A stretch of DNA of 64,000 bases from Fomitopsis serialis (GCF_022376445.1 NW_025955035.1:62001-126000); one strand, 5' to 3'; counted from the stretch's first letter, positions 49,084-60,249 are shown. Notes: generated by a model not told the origin, from the letters alone. Made by a program: numbers and translations.

Positions 49084-50102
49084 ATGTCGAGCTGCCTCGA
49101 GCAGCAGATCTACGGCCTCCTTACGACGATGGCCCAGGTATGTCAACGTCTATGTTCCAGTGCTGGACACCGCACAGCCACGGTGAAGGGTGCGGCGGCC
49201 GCCCAGGCCGTCCTGAATAACCAGCAATGCATCCTGACGAGCAAACGTATTGAAACCGACGGAGAGGACCTCGATGCCATCCTCAAAGCACGTCAGCTCA
49301 AGTTGAAAAAGGCCAATGATATTTCGCTCGTCCCGCTGTCGTCAATTGGTTGGAGGCCCTGTGAGTAGCCTGTAGAAGTTATCTGCACGCACACCGGCAT
49401 GACCCGATTCATGTCACAGCAAGGACACCGTGGTCGGTGGCGGCGAAAGTGAGGCGTACAGGCTTTGTATGGAACTAGGACATACCATACTCTCGAATGC
49501 TGCACTGAGCTACCAGAGTCGAACCACGGCGGTCCGTCTGACCTGGATTTAGTGCGGAAGGTCGTCGCGTGCATTTGCTGTAAGCGCCTGCTCGATCTCT
49601 CTTTGGTTGGTCTATTCAGTGTTATATACATAGGGCACGCAGATCGGTGACCAGAAACACAGCAACATCACTTTGGGCAACTTGGCCGTCAACCCAGACA
49701 CGCTGCACGGCGTGCTACGTGATTTTGATCTTGTTCGCGTTGTAATCGTCGAGCAGGATAGTACGCCTCAAGGCACGGAGAGGACGGGCACATTCCCGTT
49801 CATGGCACTTGATCTGTTAAGGCCCGAATACTGGAAGGGTGAAGCCGAGCCACTCTATCGCCACGATCTAGAGGGCTTTGTGTGGGTCGTGGCATAAGCC
49901 GCTTGGGACGTCAAAAACCAGGGACCTGAAGCCGACGACCGTGTCAAGTCGCTTTAGTGGCCATCGAAAAGCTGAAGAACCAGCATACGAACGAGTCGAG
50001 GTGGGAAGGCAGAACAATGACGCGAAGGCGGTGGAGCAGCAGGCGGGCGAGGAGTGTAACCCTGCCGAGCGTGCAGAGTCGAAACGCACCACACCCCGAT
50101 GA
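49084..50102 (+). pseudogene. FunK1-like fungal protein kinase fragment
   Basis: FunK1 is a fungus-specific, often expanded kinase-like family. The recognisable part is the C-lobe at 49673-49897. It has a catalytic-loop region reading KHSNITLGNLAVNPDTLHGV where the family has an HRDIS-GN pattern, then LRDFDLVRVVIV (DFD at the Mg-binding position). The TERTGTFPFMALDLL stretch and the YRHDLEGFVWVV stretch follow; both are family hallmarks. A stop codon follows at 49895-49897, and a second frame continues to 50102. Upstream frames (49084-49368: QIYGLLTTMAQ; AVLNNQQCILTSKRIETD) may be N-terminal exons, but they do not join into a complete N-lobe. The missing HRD Asp and N-lobe indicate a truncated or inactive gene. 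Sequence error cannot be excluded. Confidence 0.6.
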
Positions 50103-50906
50103 GCGGCAGGGGGTCTCCTGTGTCGTTCGGTAAGTACTCGCGCAACTGGTCCGCCCATGGCGCTAGCACTTATAATACCACAAATACGCCTCTGCCTCTG
50201 CCATGTCCTGTGCGTGGACGACGCACTCAAGCCTGGCGTTGCCGGCGTGGATGTTGGCCTGTGGAGACCAGCACGGACCGATGCTAACGGACCAAAATTA
50301 GGCCCATCGCGAATTCATTCTACGCGTCGTGAATAACCCAGCTTAAAGCCAATTCGTAGCTTGGGGATGGACAGGTTAGCTTTATCGAGGATTGCGACTT
50401 ATTCGGCGGAGATGACTAAGACATCGCCGACCGGTTACGGGATACGATGCGCGAGAAATCACCATCGTCGCTGTGCACACTTCAATGCTGGGACGCATGT
50501 ACAACATGGCATTGGTAAGCCAGTGCAAGGACATTGATGAGTAAGTACACAGAACTGCGATCGTGTCGGACACTAAGTTCGATTCGCCGAGATGCATGGC
50601 TTTCTCCATCCCTTCACCTCGTGTGGGATATACCGTCCAGTGAGGTGCATGCATCCTTGGTAGCTACCCGAGGTTATTCAGGTTCGTGGCCGTTGGCCAC
50701 GACACGTATCCCTGCTCGACCACTCTCAATGTTACGAAGAATCTGTATGTATGACATCCCGCGGACAGGTTACATGTTGCCCTTGGATCCGTAGCGGCCC
50801 TTTGGAGGTAGTTAATGTATATGATGATGCCCATGATCCTAGCTGACGAATCACTGTTCTCTGGAGCTGCTTACAGATATTCCGCAAACCGCTGGGAGTG
50901 CGTGTG

Positions 50907-50916
50907 TATATAAAGG
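50907..50916 (+). promoter_or_regulatory. TATA box of GST copy 3
   Basis: TATATAAAGG lies 75-84 bases upstream of the start at 50991, in a promoter block shared with GST copy 2. Confidence 0.65.
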
Positions 50917-50990
50917 CAACATGAGCCCCCCGAATCCCAGTTGCAGCAGCACAATCGCTTCTATCGAACCCAGACACGAGTCGAACCACC

Positions 50991-51964
50991 ATGTCGCATG
51001 GAAAACAGTTCACGTTGTTCACGCAAACCAGTGGTCCCAACGGCTGGTGAGTCATGCCCACGGCGGCGCACCTGCGCGATGACAATGACTGACTTCCGTT
51101 GTTCATAGGAAGGTCGCATATGTCCTCGCCGAGCTGGGCTTGGACTACGAGTCGAAATACCTCGATTTCAGCAAACTGGAGCAGAAGGGCCCTGAGCACG
51201 TGAAATACAACCCGAACGGACGCACCCCGACGCTGATAGACCATGGGAACAACGACTTCGTCGTATGGTGCGCTCGTCGAGTTCATGTGTTTCGCGAGCA
51301 TCGTCATAAGCTCATGCTGCTCCTCAGGGAATCGAACGCGATCATGGTGTACCTCGTTGAGAAGTACGACACTGAGCACAAGATCTCAGTCTCGGACGCC
51401 GACGAGAAAGCCCAGCAACTCCAGTGGCTCTTCTTCCAAGCATCCGGCCAGGGGTAATTGCTCGAATGGTTTTCACGGCTCGAATGCTTGCTAAGTTTTG
51501 TCGCAGCCCCTACTACGGACAGGCAGCCTGGTTCAAATTGTGGCATCCCGAGAAACTACCCAGTGCCGTTGAACGCTACCAGCAGGAAGTCATCCGTGTC
51601 CTCGGCGTACTGGAGGGTGTCCTCTCCAAGCAGGATTGGCTTGTCGGTGGGAAGTGTACCATCGCCGACATGTCCTTCGTCCCGTAAGTTTGCAGCACTC
51701 TTGATCGGGCGAGATCGTTGACTGGTAGTGATGGCTCCGTATCCTACACCAGTTGGCACTCAGCTCTCAGCATGTATATGGGCGACAGAGCTGACTTCAA
51801 CCTCGAGCGAGACTTCCCTGCCGTCAACAGGTGAGTACTTGCCAGTTTGTACCAAATTGTCGGAGACTAAGAACTGGTTGAGGTGGCATAACGCTGTGGT
51901 GACAAGGAAGGTGATTGCCGAGCAGATACAGCTGAGAGACTCTCTTGTGGCGGCGCAGGTATAA
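50991..51964 (+). CDS. Glutathione S-transferase, Ure2-like class (copy 3)
   Basis: This is a near-duplicate of copy 2. The start at 50991 gives MSHGKQFTLFTQTSGPNGW. After an intron come KVAYVLAELGLDYESKYLDF near 51115 and NPNGRTPTLIDHGNNDFVVW near 51212. The Ile-to-Thr change in the cis-Pro loop differs from the other copies. ESNAIMVYLVEKYDTEHK follows near 51332, then PYYGQAAWFKLWHPEKLPS near 51508, VLGVLEGVLSKQDWLVGGK near 51600, and ADFNLERDFPAVNR. The last exon WHNAVVTRKVIAEQIQLRDS ends at 51964. All exons read in frame. Introns are at the same places as in copy 2. Confidence 0.92.
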
Positions 51965-52172
51965 AGTTCGTAGTCTAGCCTATAAACGTTCAACGTCGTC
52001 TTTGATACATACAATCAAGCAATGACTGTCTGAGACCGTGCGTGCGATCTGCTTCATACTGGTCGAGCGAACGGAGAAAGCTGGAGTCAAAAGATCCGTG
52101 ATTGAAGATTGTAGGCAGCGTGCGACACGTTGAAGTACGCAGTACGGCAGGCAGAGTATGATGAGATAAGAA

Positions 52173-52185
52173 TTGAATATTGAAC
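52173..52185. repeat. Heptamer repeat element (TGAATAT)
   Basis: TTGAATATTGAAC matches the unit at 8742-8762. It lies between the convergent GST copies 3 and 4. Confidence 0.4.
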
Positions 52186-52346
52186 CATGTAGTTGTAGAA
52201 GGGCTACTGGAATCCGCACGCAGTCCAGATGAGTCCACGGACTCTGTTAGGCTCGGCGGGTGAATGTCAACTCACCGAGTAGCATGGTATGATGAGCTGC
52301 CCGAGGTCTATTGGCCTACGGTGTATCACGCCCACACGCTTACGCC

Positions 52347-53310
52347 CTAACTGTCCTGAATCAATGCCTTGGCCACCCAGACCTTTTGGACACTCGGACG
52401 GGCCATCATGGCCGTGTGCCATCTGCAAGACATCTTTGCCTCAGTTTCGAAGCACTTGAAGAACCTCTACACTTACTTGTGCAACGCGGGGAAGTCACTC
52501 TCGAAGTTGAAGTCGTTGTAATCCTTCAGGGCCAGATCCAACACGATATCGTTCCATCTGTGACCAAGGTTCATATGCGCTTGTCAGAGAAACAACGGCC
52601 GGGGACATACGGGATGAACGACAGGTCTGCGATGGTACACTTCCCACCGGCAAGCCAGTCTTGGCGAGAGAGCACGCTTTCGAGGACGCCGAAGACACGA
52701 AGAACCTCTTTCTGGTATCGCTCGATCGCGCTGGGAAGCTTCTCGTGGTGCAGGTACAAAAACCAGGTTGACTGCCCAAAGTATGGACTACCAAGAGTCA
52801 CATCAGATGCGCACCAGAGTGTACTTATGCGTATAGGCATAGTAGAGACGTGCACGCACCCTTGACCGGAAGCTTGGAAGAAGAGCCACTGCAGCTGGTG
52901 GATTCTGTCGCCACATTCACTGACGGAGATTTTGTGGCCTGGATCGTACTTCTCGGCGAGGTAGGTCAGGATCGCATCCGATTCCCTAAGTATGCGCCTC
53001 GGTTCAGCAAACCAGCCAGGCATCCTTCGAACAGGATCGCCCACCATATGACGAAATCACCACTCCCATGGTCAATCAGGGTCGGAATCCGCCCGTTCGG
53101 GTTGTACTTCGTGTGTTCTGGTGCCTTGTGCTCGCCCTGTTGGAAGTTCAGGTAGACCGTCTCATACGTAAGGCTCAGCTCCTCGAGCACGATCGCGACC
53201 TTCCTGTGGTGCCCACTTAGGTGAGCCGTCTTCAAGCGTGTGTACACTCACCAGCCGTTCGGGGCGATGACAGACGAATAGAGGGTGAACTGGCTCGCAG
53301 GCGACGTCAT
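52347..53310 (-). CDS. Glutathione S-transferase, Ure2-like class (copy 4)
   Basis: This gene is convergent with copy 3. The start at 53310 gives MTSPASQFTLYSSVIAPNGW. After an intron come KVAIVLEELSLTYETVYLNF near 53205 and NPNGRIPTLIDHGSGDFVIW near 53095. ESDAILTYLAEKYDPGHK is near 52985, LQWLFFQASGQG near 52890, and PYFGQSTWFLYLHHEKLPS near 52785. VFGVLESVLSRQDWLAGGK follows near 52690, then WNDIVLDLALKDYNDFNFES near 52545. The last exon WHTAMMARPSVQKVWVAKAL ends at 52347. All exons read in frame. It is more diverged than copies 2 and 3, so it predates the local duplication. Confidence 0.92.
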
Positions 53311-53965
53311 CGGTGAGACTAGGGTGTAGATGCACCTGAAACCGTAGGCAAGGTAGGGACGCTGCGAGCTTGATAAATACAATGTCGGTGTCACTTGTCG
53401 TTCCCGTGGTTGACGGCAATGAGAGGCTAGGGCGGGATGTAGCGAGACATAGCTATGCCTGTGAAACCGATCAGATGATCCTTATACGTTAGCGGGGGTG
53501 ACCCGCTTGTTGGCTGGGCGGGTGGGCGAGACCAATTGTTTCGTGCCACTGCCCCTTTAGAAAGAGCCCTCCGAACAAAGAAAAAAGATCAGATGATCCT
53601 GACGATACTTTCGAAGCATGATGACACTCACTGAGTGATAAGTAGCAGAGCCAGAAGACACGAGGAGGAAGGTTCTGAGAGCGTAACGATGCATGCCTCG
53701 GCGGCGAGAAACCTCCTGCGGGCGAGAAGAAGAAACCCTGTCAGGCATTTGCCCTATGTCCACCCTACCTTCGATCGTCGTCGCCGACTACAAAGGTCCT
53801 CTCGATGACCATCGTGCGGCAGCAGCGGCGGCTTCCAGACACAAAACACGCATGAATTACAGCGGATGGCGCATAATCGAAGGAGCATAAAGGAAGCACT
53901 GCTGGCTGGGTGACGACAAATACAATATTTACGAACTGCGAGGACCGGGTATGTGCTCTCCGGGC
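53311..53965. other. Intergenic region
   Basis: This stretch lies between the start of GST copy 4 and the end of the TMEM135-like gene. No supported gene is present. Confidence 0.5.
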
Positions 53966-56459
53966 CTAATTGGGACCAACAAATTGGTACAAAATCTTGC
54001 GAACGAGACCCGATAAATGTTGAGGATCGTTCTGGGGTCGAATTGATCAGTACCGCTACAGCAGAGAAAGAAAACCATACTCACTTGGTAGATACTCTGC
54101 GAGAAGGATGCCTTATTAGCCTCTATTCGCGAACACGGGACTGTTGTCTTACCATGACCATCCCCATTCCCACCGCCGTCAGCTAGACAGCGCCGATCAA
54201 CTCAGCATGCGTCCACCAAATGAAACATCGAGTACGGTCACTCACCAATACCTCGCCCCACTGCCCCGTCCTCCCAACCCATCCGCGTCCCCTCGCCATC
54301 AACCACGCGCTCTCCATGCCCTTCGGCATCACGTACATCGCCAGCTCCTCCCTGCGCTTCTTCTCCTCCACGAACAAGCTCAGGCCCGTGAGTATCCCAA
54401 GCGCGTAGTAGCTCTTCTTCGCGATGAGCGCGTCGATGAAGCGCTGCGGGAGGAGGCGCGCGAGGTACGCGAGGAGGGAGGTGGAGGACGAGGTGCGCAG
54501 CGCAGTGAGCACGTCCCAGAGGTTGTGTTTGACGCAGAACATCGCTGGCGGGTGCACACGTTAGCCGTCAGTCGCCGTGCGAGCGGTGAATGGAACACGG
54601 CGGGAGCGACGTACATTGATAGATGAACACGAACGCCCCGAGGAAGGCGGAGCTCCTGGCCGTCCCCCACCCCGCTCTCAGGAGCATGTTCACTGGGTCA
54701 CTCAGCACCCGATTCCGCCGGAAGAGTAGCATGGGCATGAGGTGCAGCGCCCCGTATATCGGGAGCATCCACCGGAAGACGTCTACGAAGCGCTCGATCT
54801 GCGTGAGCGCGTGTGAGTCACTCCATGGATGCAGCGCGGCGCATGGCACGTATCGCGGGCCGAAGGATTGCTCGGGCGGGGGCGCCGTGGCTCGCGCGAT
54901 GTACGCGAGGAGTTTGGTGCGGTTTGCCGGGGTGGTGTCCTGAGCAATGGCTGTGAGTCAAGGAAGTCAGCTAGGACGGGGAGAGGGACTGACAGGTCTA
55001 GCAGCGAGCTTTTGCATGTCTGAGACCTTGAACACGCCATCTCTGAGGAGATCTCGCGCGATTGCAACAGTCTCTGAGAGACATTTACTCGCAGTTGCGA
55101 TCCTGATAATCCTCGTCAGTTGTCCAGTTGCAAGAGGCGTGTGTGCCTACCACATATCATATCCTCTGTCAAGCGTCTCGGGCCGTACAAGCCATGCATA
55201 CATGATCTGGCCGCAGCTATGGGGCTTCAGCACACTTCCATGTTACGAGGTCTCGTGATACGTACCACAGACCGAACATAAGCACGTCACCATGTGGGAT
55301 GCTCACACCGTGCGTCTGCGAGAAAGCGTTGAAAGAGCCTTGCAGGCCTCGAACAAACATCTGCTGCGCAATTGCGACCCTCCGAGACTTCTTCTCGAAG
55401 CACACAGAAATAGCACCCGCGGCGGAGCCCGCCAGCACCGAGTACCACCGTCGTGTCCGCTTGCGCACCCATACTTGGTGCGCCTGTGCGCTCATGGAGA
55501 GACGCGCTTGGCGCGGCAGGCGGCGGCGGGGCTGCAACTCGAGATCGACCTCTTCGACATCGTCGAAGGGCGAGTCGGCCGGCCCGGAGGCGTAGAACCC
55601 CGAGTGATTATGCGCAGATGTGTGGGAGGGAAGAATGGGTGAAGTTGACGGCGGGGAGAGGAGGATTGGCAGCGCATTCAGGATGAACTTGTAGATCGCG
55701 ACGAACGAGCCTGCAAGGAGAGTCGTGAGGTTAGGGCTCGGAAGACGGTGGAGGTGAGGCGGCATGCACGGAACAGAGGACGTACCCAGCATTGTGGCGA
55801 AGCGGAAGGAGTCCTCGCCAAACGCAGCATGGCGGATGAGGGTAAGACGATATTGGCTGTGACCAAAAGTTGTCAGTATATTACGCGCCAGGAGCCCTTT
55901 CACTGGCAAGGGTCAACACAGTAAGATGACGAGGTTGTGGGTTAGGGAACTTAGCCAGGTCGCTGAAATTCAGGATGACGGCGAAACCACCAGAGTGTCA
56001 TCGGTGGTAGATGTACGTGAAAGAATGAACTCGATCCGCACGTTGGAAATGGATAACTTACGCAGGGATCCGCTTGATTCTTGTCATCAGTAGGATGAGA
56101 TTCACTCCTGCTCGGATGGCAAATGCAAGACCTCCAGCCCCTGATATACGCGTCAACAGATAAAATTGAGGCTGTATTTCGATAGAAGGGGTTTACGCAC
56201 TTATGCCTCCTCTGCCAGCATGTTCGGCACACTCCCACAAGTCATGCAGCTCGACCGGCTTTTCACCTCTGTCCCGCCACACGATCTTCCGCGCCTCTCT
56301 CAGGCGTTCCTCATAGTTTGCAAGCGCGACCAAATTCTCGAAAGATGCCATGGCGCGTTTGGGCGTAAACTGTATGAAAGAAGGGTTGCGGGGTATGTCA
56401 GGTCGCTCAGGCTGCGGGCGCGAGGAAGCCTGCCCCGCAGCGGGGGCGGAAAGAGACAT
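53966..56459 (-). CDS. TMEM135-like multi-pass membrane protein
   Basis: The TMEM135/fungal relatives are membrane proteins linked in animals to mitochondria and peroxisomes. The start at 56459 gives MSLSAPAAGQASSRPQPERP; an alternative start is at MASFENLVALANYEERL. Next come LHDLWECAEHAGRGG, GGLAFAIRAGVNLILLMTRI near 56120, and after several introns an Arg-rich segment (QPRRRLPRQARLSM) near 55500. The conserved repeat-like part follows: AGSAAGAISVCFEKKSRRVA near 55430, MFVRGLQGSFNAFSQTHGV near 55340, GPRYVPCAALHPWSDSHAL near 54830, and the TM segment FRWMLPIYGALHLMPMLLF near 54755. FVFIYQ and KHNLWDVLTALR come next, near 54540, then FIDALIAKKSYYALGILTGL near 54430. The last exons give SIYQ and, near 53990, LSGLVRKILYQFVGPN, ending at 53966. 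This distal terminus lies beyond the longest open frame but fits the family. Confidence 0.8.
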
Positions 56460-57377
56460 CCTTGTTCAAAAATTACACGTCGTGACGCGGCTGAAGGGGA
56501 GGAAGGAGATGAGGGGAGTTAGGGAGGAGACATGGCCCAGGGGGCGTAGTGGGATCAATGCATGGCGACAGCACTTTGCGGTGGGGAGGAATCTGCCGGG
56601 CGCTACCCCACACTTCTGTTGCGTGGGCATGTGATACCCGGTCCTTGGCAGCGACGCGATCCTCAGACCGTTTTCTATGTAGTTGACCACCATGTGCGCG
56701 GTCTGGCTCACCTCTGCTCGCACACGGGTCGTCATGCTTGTGCGGTCGACACCAGCCATCTAACCAGCTTGGCGAGACACCCACATAACGTCCTCTCGCC
56801 TTCCCCGACTCGGAAGACCCGGTAGCAGAGGCGGCAGCAGTACCGGAGCAGTACTTTGGCTCTTCCTCAGCAGGACGCGTCGTAGCGGACCTTCATGAGT
56901 GTATGCAAGGTGTATGTATGTATACGAGCCTTCGAGACCGTTGGTCATGTTTGTAGGTTAAATAACACTCCGCATACCGGGCGCCGGGCAAGCAGCGGCG
57001 TGAGTAAAGCTGCCCGACTTGCCAGCTTATGCATGAAGGCAGGCCTGTAAGGCGAACAGGTAAGTAGCCCATATTTTTCTTTCGAACGCGAAGATGATGG
57101 CTCTGGCTACCGTATTGCCAAACTGTCCTGTCAATGCTGATCAGGACAGAAGCGATGATTTTCTGACAGACTATAGTATTCGAAGCAGTCGCAATTATCT
57201 TGATACTTCAGCTCGCTGCGGCTGCCGTCCGGTGCTTGCCCGATACCATCCTCGGTCCCATCCCGAGCTTCGGATGACATACATGTCCTCCAAGGCACCC
57301 CCTCGTCCATCCCATACTTATACAGCATGAGATCGCCCAAACCGAACCACGATTGAATTCCCAATCAACTTCCAACG
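56460..57377. other. Intergenic region
   Basis: This 0.9 kb stretch is a divergent promoter region between the TMEM135-like gene and the first YCII-like gene. No supported gene is present. Confidence 0.5.
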
Positions 57378-57842
57378 ATGTCGACGTTGACTCGGCATCT
57401 CTTCATCTTATGGGCCCCGTTTTCGAGATCCCCAGGTACTACAGGGCGATGGGCTTCCTCCCGCTCCGCACACAGAGCTACTCTGGACCCCCTCATCGCG
57501 TCTGGCACCATTAGTGCGTTGTCGATGACCCACGATCTGCGACGCCCGGCCAGTGCTGACGCTCCCCGCAGAACTCGCCGGCCCAGTGCTCAGCCCCGAG
57601 GCAGACCTCTCCAAGCCGCACGTAGAGCTGGAAAAGTTCGGCACCGTGCTCGTCTACCAGGGCGAGACTCTCGAGAGCGTGCGCAAGCTCGTGGAGACGG
57701 ACCCGTTCTATACTGAGGGGGTGGTGAGTCGTGTCTTCCACCTCGGTGGTACGCGCGGAAGTGCTGACGACTGACTTTCGCGTCCTTGCTCCAGTGGGAT
57801 AGGGACAGACTTCAGCTGCACCCGATGGTGAACGTAGCGTAG
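57378..57842 (+). CDS. YCII-like dimeric alpha-beta barrel protein (copy 1)
   Basis: This is a small cytosolic protein of the YCII-related fold. The start at 57378 gives MSTLTRHLFILWAP. The frame slips by one base at about 57435-57450, then continues as RWASSRSAHRATLDPLIASG, where the conserved His of the fold lies. An intron follows. LTLPAELAGPVLSPEADL is near 57555, and FGTVLVYQGETLESVRKLV is near 57630. ETDPFYTEGV precedes a second intron, and WDRDRLQLHPMVNVA ends at 57842. The layout (HR..HL.-LIASG, V..A.S.E.V...V..DPFY) is standard for YCII proteins. It is the most diverged of three tandem copies. The substrate is unknown. Confidence 0.8.
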
Positions 57843-58164
57843 GGCTACACAAGTCGCGTTACGGCGGGATAGCCTCATCCGTGTATACCGCATGCCATTC
57901 AGCTTCAGTAACAACTTGGCAACAACATGTGTTGCTCCCGCGTCATTCGTCCGCTTCACCACCAAGTTTTGGTGCACGTTGCGGAGCTAAGTGAGCTTCG
58001 GGCTCGGAGGGGACGCGACCGTTTGCAGCAACAACGAAACCCGAGCAGTCCATCTGTTACAACCGGCGTACAGGCGCCGACACACACGCGCTGACCGTGA
58101 CACAAAATAGGTTCAGCAAGCGAGACCCACGAAGTCCACGACCATCATCGCGGAACGAGCACGG
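57843..58164. other. Intergenic region between YCII-like copies 1 and 2
   Basis: This is a short spacer that should hold the promoter of copy 2. No gene is supported. Confidence 0.5.
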
Positions 58165-58640
58165 ATGTCTGCGACCCGCCACCTGTATGTCTTCACTGCG
58201 CCGTACAAGACGAGCGACCCAGAGGCGATGAAGCGCCAGGATGTGCACCACCCGGCGCACATCCAGAGCCTCATGGGCTTGTTGAAAGAGGGGACAGTCC
58301 GTGAGTATATCGTCTGCTGCCTGCCTGTGATGTGCTCTCGCTAATGAGATGGCATTGGCGTCGTCAGAGACCGGCGGGCCTATGCTCAGCTCGGACTCGA
58401 ACCCCGCCGGGCCGCCCTCGGAGCAGAAACGGGTTGGCGTGTTCGTCCTGTTCCGCGCGGAGAGCATCGAGCAGGTCAGGGAGATCGTCGAAACGGACTT
58501 GTTCTACACGGAGGTTATTGTAAGTGTGCTGCGAACTGTCCTGTGGATTGGTTGCTGACGAGAGCGAACCGCTTTGACAGTGGTTGAAGGAGGAGATCCG
58601 CATCAACCCTGTGCTTGCCGCGGGTCCGGCGTTGATATGA
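58165..58640 (+). CDS. YCII-like dimeric alpha-beta barrel protein (copy 2)
   Basis: The start at 58165 gives MSATRHLYVFTAPYKTSDPE, followed by AMKRQDVHHPAHIQSLMGL with the conserved His pair. The first intron begins after GTV (donor GTGAGT at about 58299). Exon 2 reads TGGPMLSSDSNPAGPPSEQK, then GVFVLFRAESIEQVREIVE and TDLFYTEVI. The second intron follows, and WLKEEIRINPVLAAGPALI ends at 58640. Frames are intact. It is about 80 percent identical by eye to copy 3 at 59155. Confidence 0.85.
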
Positions 58641-59154
58641 AGTACCGTTTAACGGGATATGCGCGCTCTGTGGCGAGAGAAAAGAGAAATTCGAATGTAG
58701 GAAGTAGTAAGTACATATGTACATGCGATGACGATGGCACGCGACCAGGACTGCAGGCGCGTTGCCATATTCGTGCATCGCATATGGTCTACCGTCTGCG
58801 CAATTAATGTACGAGGAGAATCAACTCGACGACTCGGACGAGATGGCTGGAACGCGCCCACGTGACGTTCATTTAAATGACGCGAGTTCAAGTCGTCGAT
58901 TCGTCCGCGTCCGCTGCGCAGGTTTCACCGGTCAACCGGTCACCTCTGCTACGAACGGTTCTCCGGACTCCCCAACCGTCTCCGAGTCCGGGGCTGACTC
59001 AGTTCCCCCGTGTGTACGGAAGCCTGAGGTGGTAGACCATCTGACATAACCTAAGTACAAGCGCCGACCGCATGCATATATAGTCTCAGAACCACTAGGT
59101 TCACCAGGCAGATTCCCATTGCCGAAAGTCCACCCTCATCACCACAGAAGAGCG
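58641..59154. other. Intergenic region between YCII-like copies 2 and 3
   Basis: This 0.5 kb stretch lies between YCII-like copies 2 and 3. No gene is supported. Confidence 0.5.
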
Positions 59155-59632
59155 ATGTCCGCGACCCGCCACCTGTACGTTTTCACCGCACCCTACAAGA
59201 CGGAAGACCCAGAGGCGATGAAGCGCCGCGCCCAGCACCGCCCGGCGCACGTCCAGAGGCTCACGGGGATGTGGGACGACGGGACGGTCCGTGAGTAACG
59301 TAGCGCACTTGCTCGGGACGCATTCCCGCTGACAGGAAGTGTACTGGATGCACCAGAACTTGGAGGGCCTATGCTCAGCTCGGACTCGAACCCGGCTGGA
59401 CCGCCCTCGGACCTGAAAGCGATCTCCTCATTCATCATCTTCCGCGCGGAGAGCATCGAGAAGGTCAGGGAGATCGTCGAGTCTGACCTGTTCTACACCG
59501 AGGACATCGTGAGTGCTGCCAATATGCTATATTGCGAGTGGACTGCTGACGGGTGCTGTTTGATATTACTAGTGGGTCAAGGAGGAGATCCGCATCAATC
59601 CCATTTTGGCTGCGGGTCCGGCGTTGAAATGA
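59155..59632 (+). CDS. YCII-like dimeric alpha-beta barrel protein (copy 3)
   Basis: The start at 59155 gives MSATRHLYVFTAPYKTEDPE, then AMKRRAQHRPAHVQRLTGMW. The first intron starts with GTGAGT near 59290. Exon 2 reads LGGPMLSSDSNPAGPPSDLK, SFIIFRAESIEKVREIVES and DLFYTEDI. The second intron follows, and WVKEEIRINPILAAGPALK ends at 59632. Frames are intact. The first 16 residues are identical to copy 2, which points to a recent duplication. Confidence 0.85.
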
Positions 59633-60249
59633 ACGATGATACAACAGGATATACATACATATGAGAAGAAGCCTAGTGATATAAGTACATGTACCGGCGA
59701 AGACGATCATGAATGCCCTCGAATTCGAGTCGTAGGCACCGCGCCCATGTGATGATCATTGAACGCGCCGCGGCCGCAGACCCGGCGCTTTCTGTGCACG
59801 GCGACGTCGCCACGATACGAGTCTGCCGAGTCGCTCTCCGCGATTTCACAGGGTGCGCAGGAGACGGGAGAGATGGCATACAACAGCGGATACATGAACG
59901 TATGAGCGGTGTACAACATCTATCGCGAACAACATTAACCTATCAAGTGTACTTTTGTGACTCGAGGGGGTGCCGACAAACAAATGTATAGTAGTGCGTA
60001 CGTGTGTAAAGGTCCTCGATAGGGTCGTGGAACGGGGGAAGACGAGTGTAACAGGAGAGCCGCCGTGGAACAAAGAGGACCGAACGGCGAGCGAGAGTAC
60101 AAAGCGAACGAAACGAAGCCAATAAAATAGAACTAAAAGAGCGCGAACCGTCCATCGACACAGGGAAGCGCGATCGTAACCTAACCTATCATATCACCAT
60201 CATGATGCCTCTGCGGCATCCATCTCCGTCGTCCTCTTTCACCGAGGGG
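59633..60249. other. Intergenic region
   Basis: This stretch lies between YCII-like copy 3 and the convergent alpha/beta hydrolase gene. No supported gene is present. Confidence 0.5.

Larger units (their letters stand above)
48930..52110. repeat. Tandem segmental duplication, copy B
   Basis: This is the partner of 46225-48660 in direct orientation, immediately downstream of it. It carries the FunK1-like remnant, the duplicated promoter and GST copy 3. Homology extends past the GST stop to about 52107 (GATCTGCTTCATACTGG at 52045, matching 48604). Confidence 0.8.
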
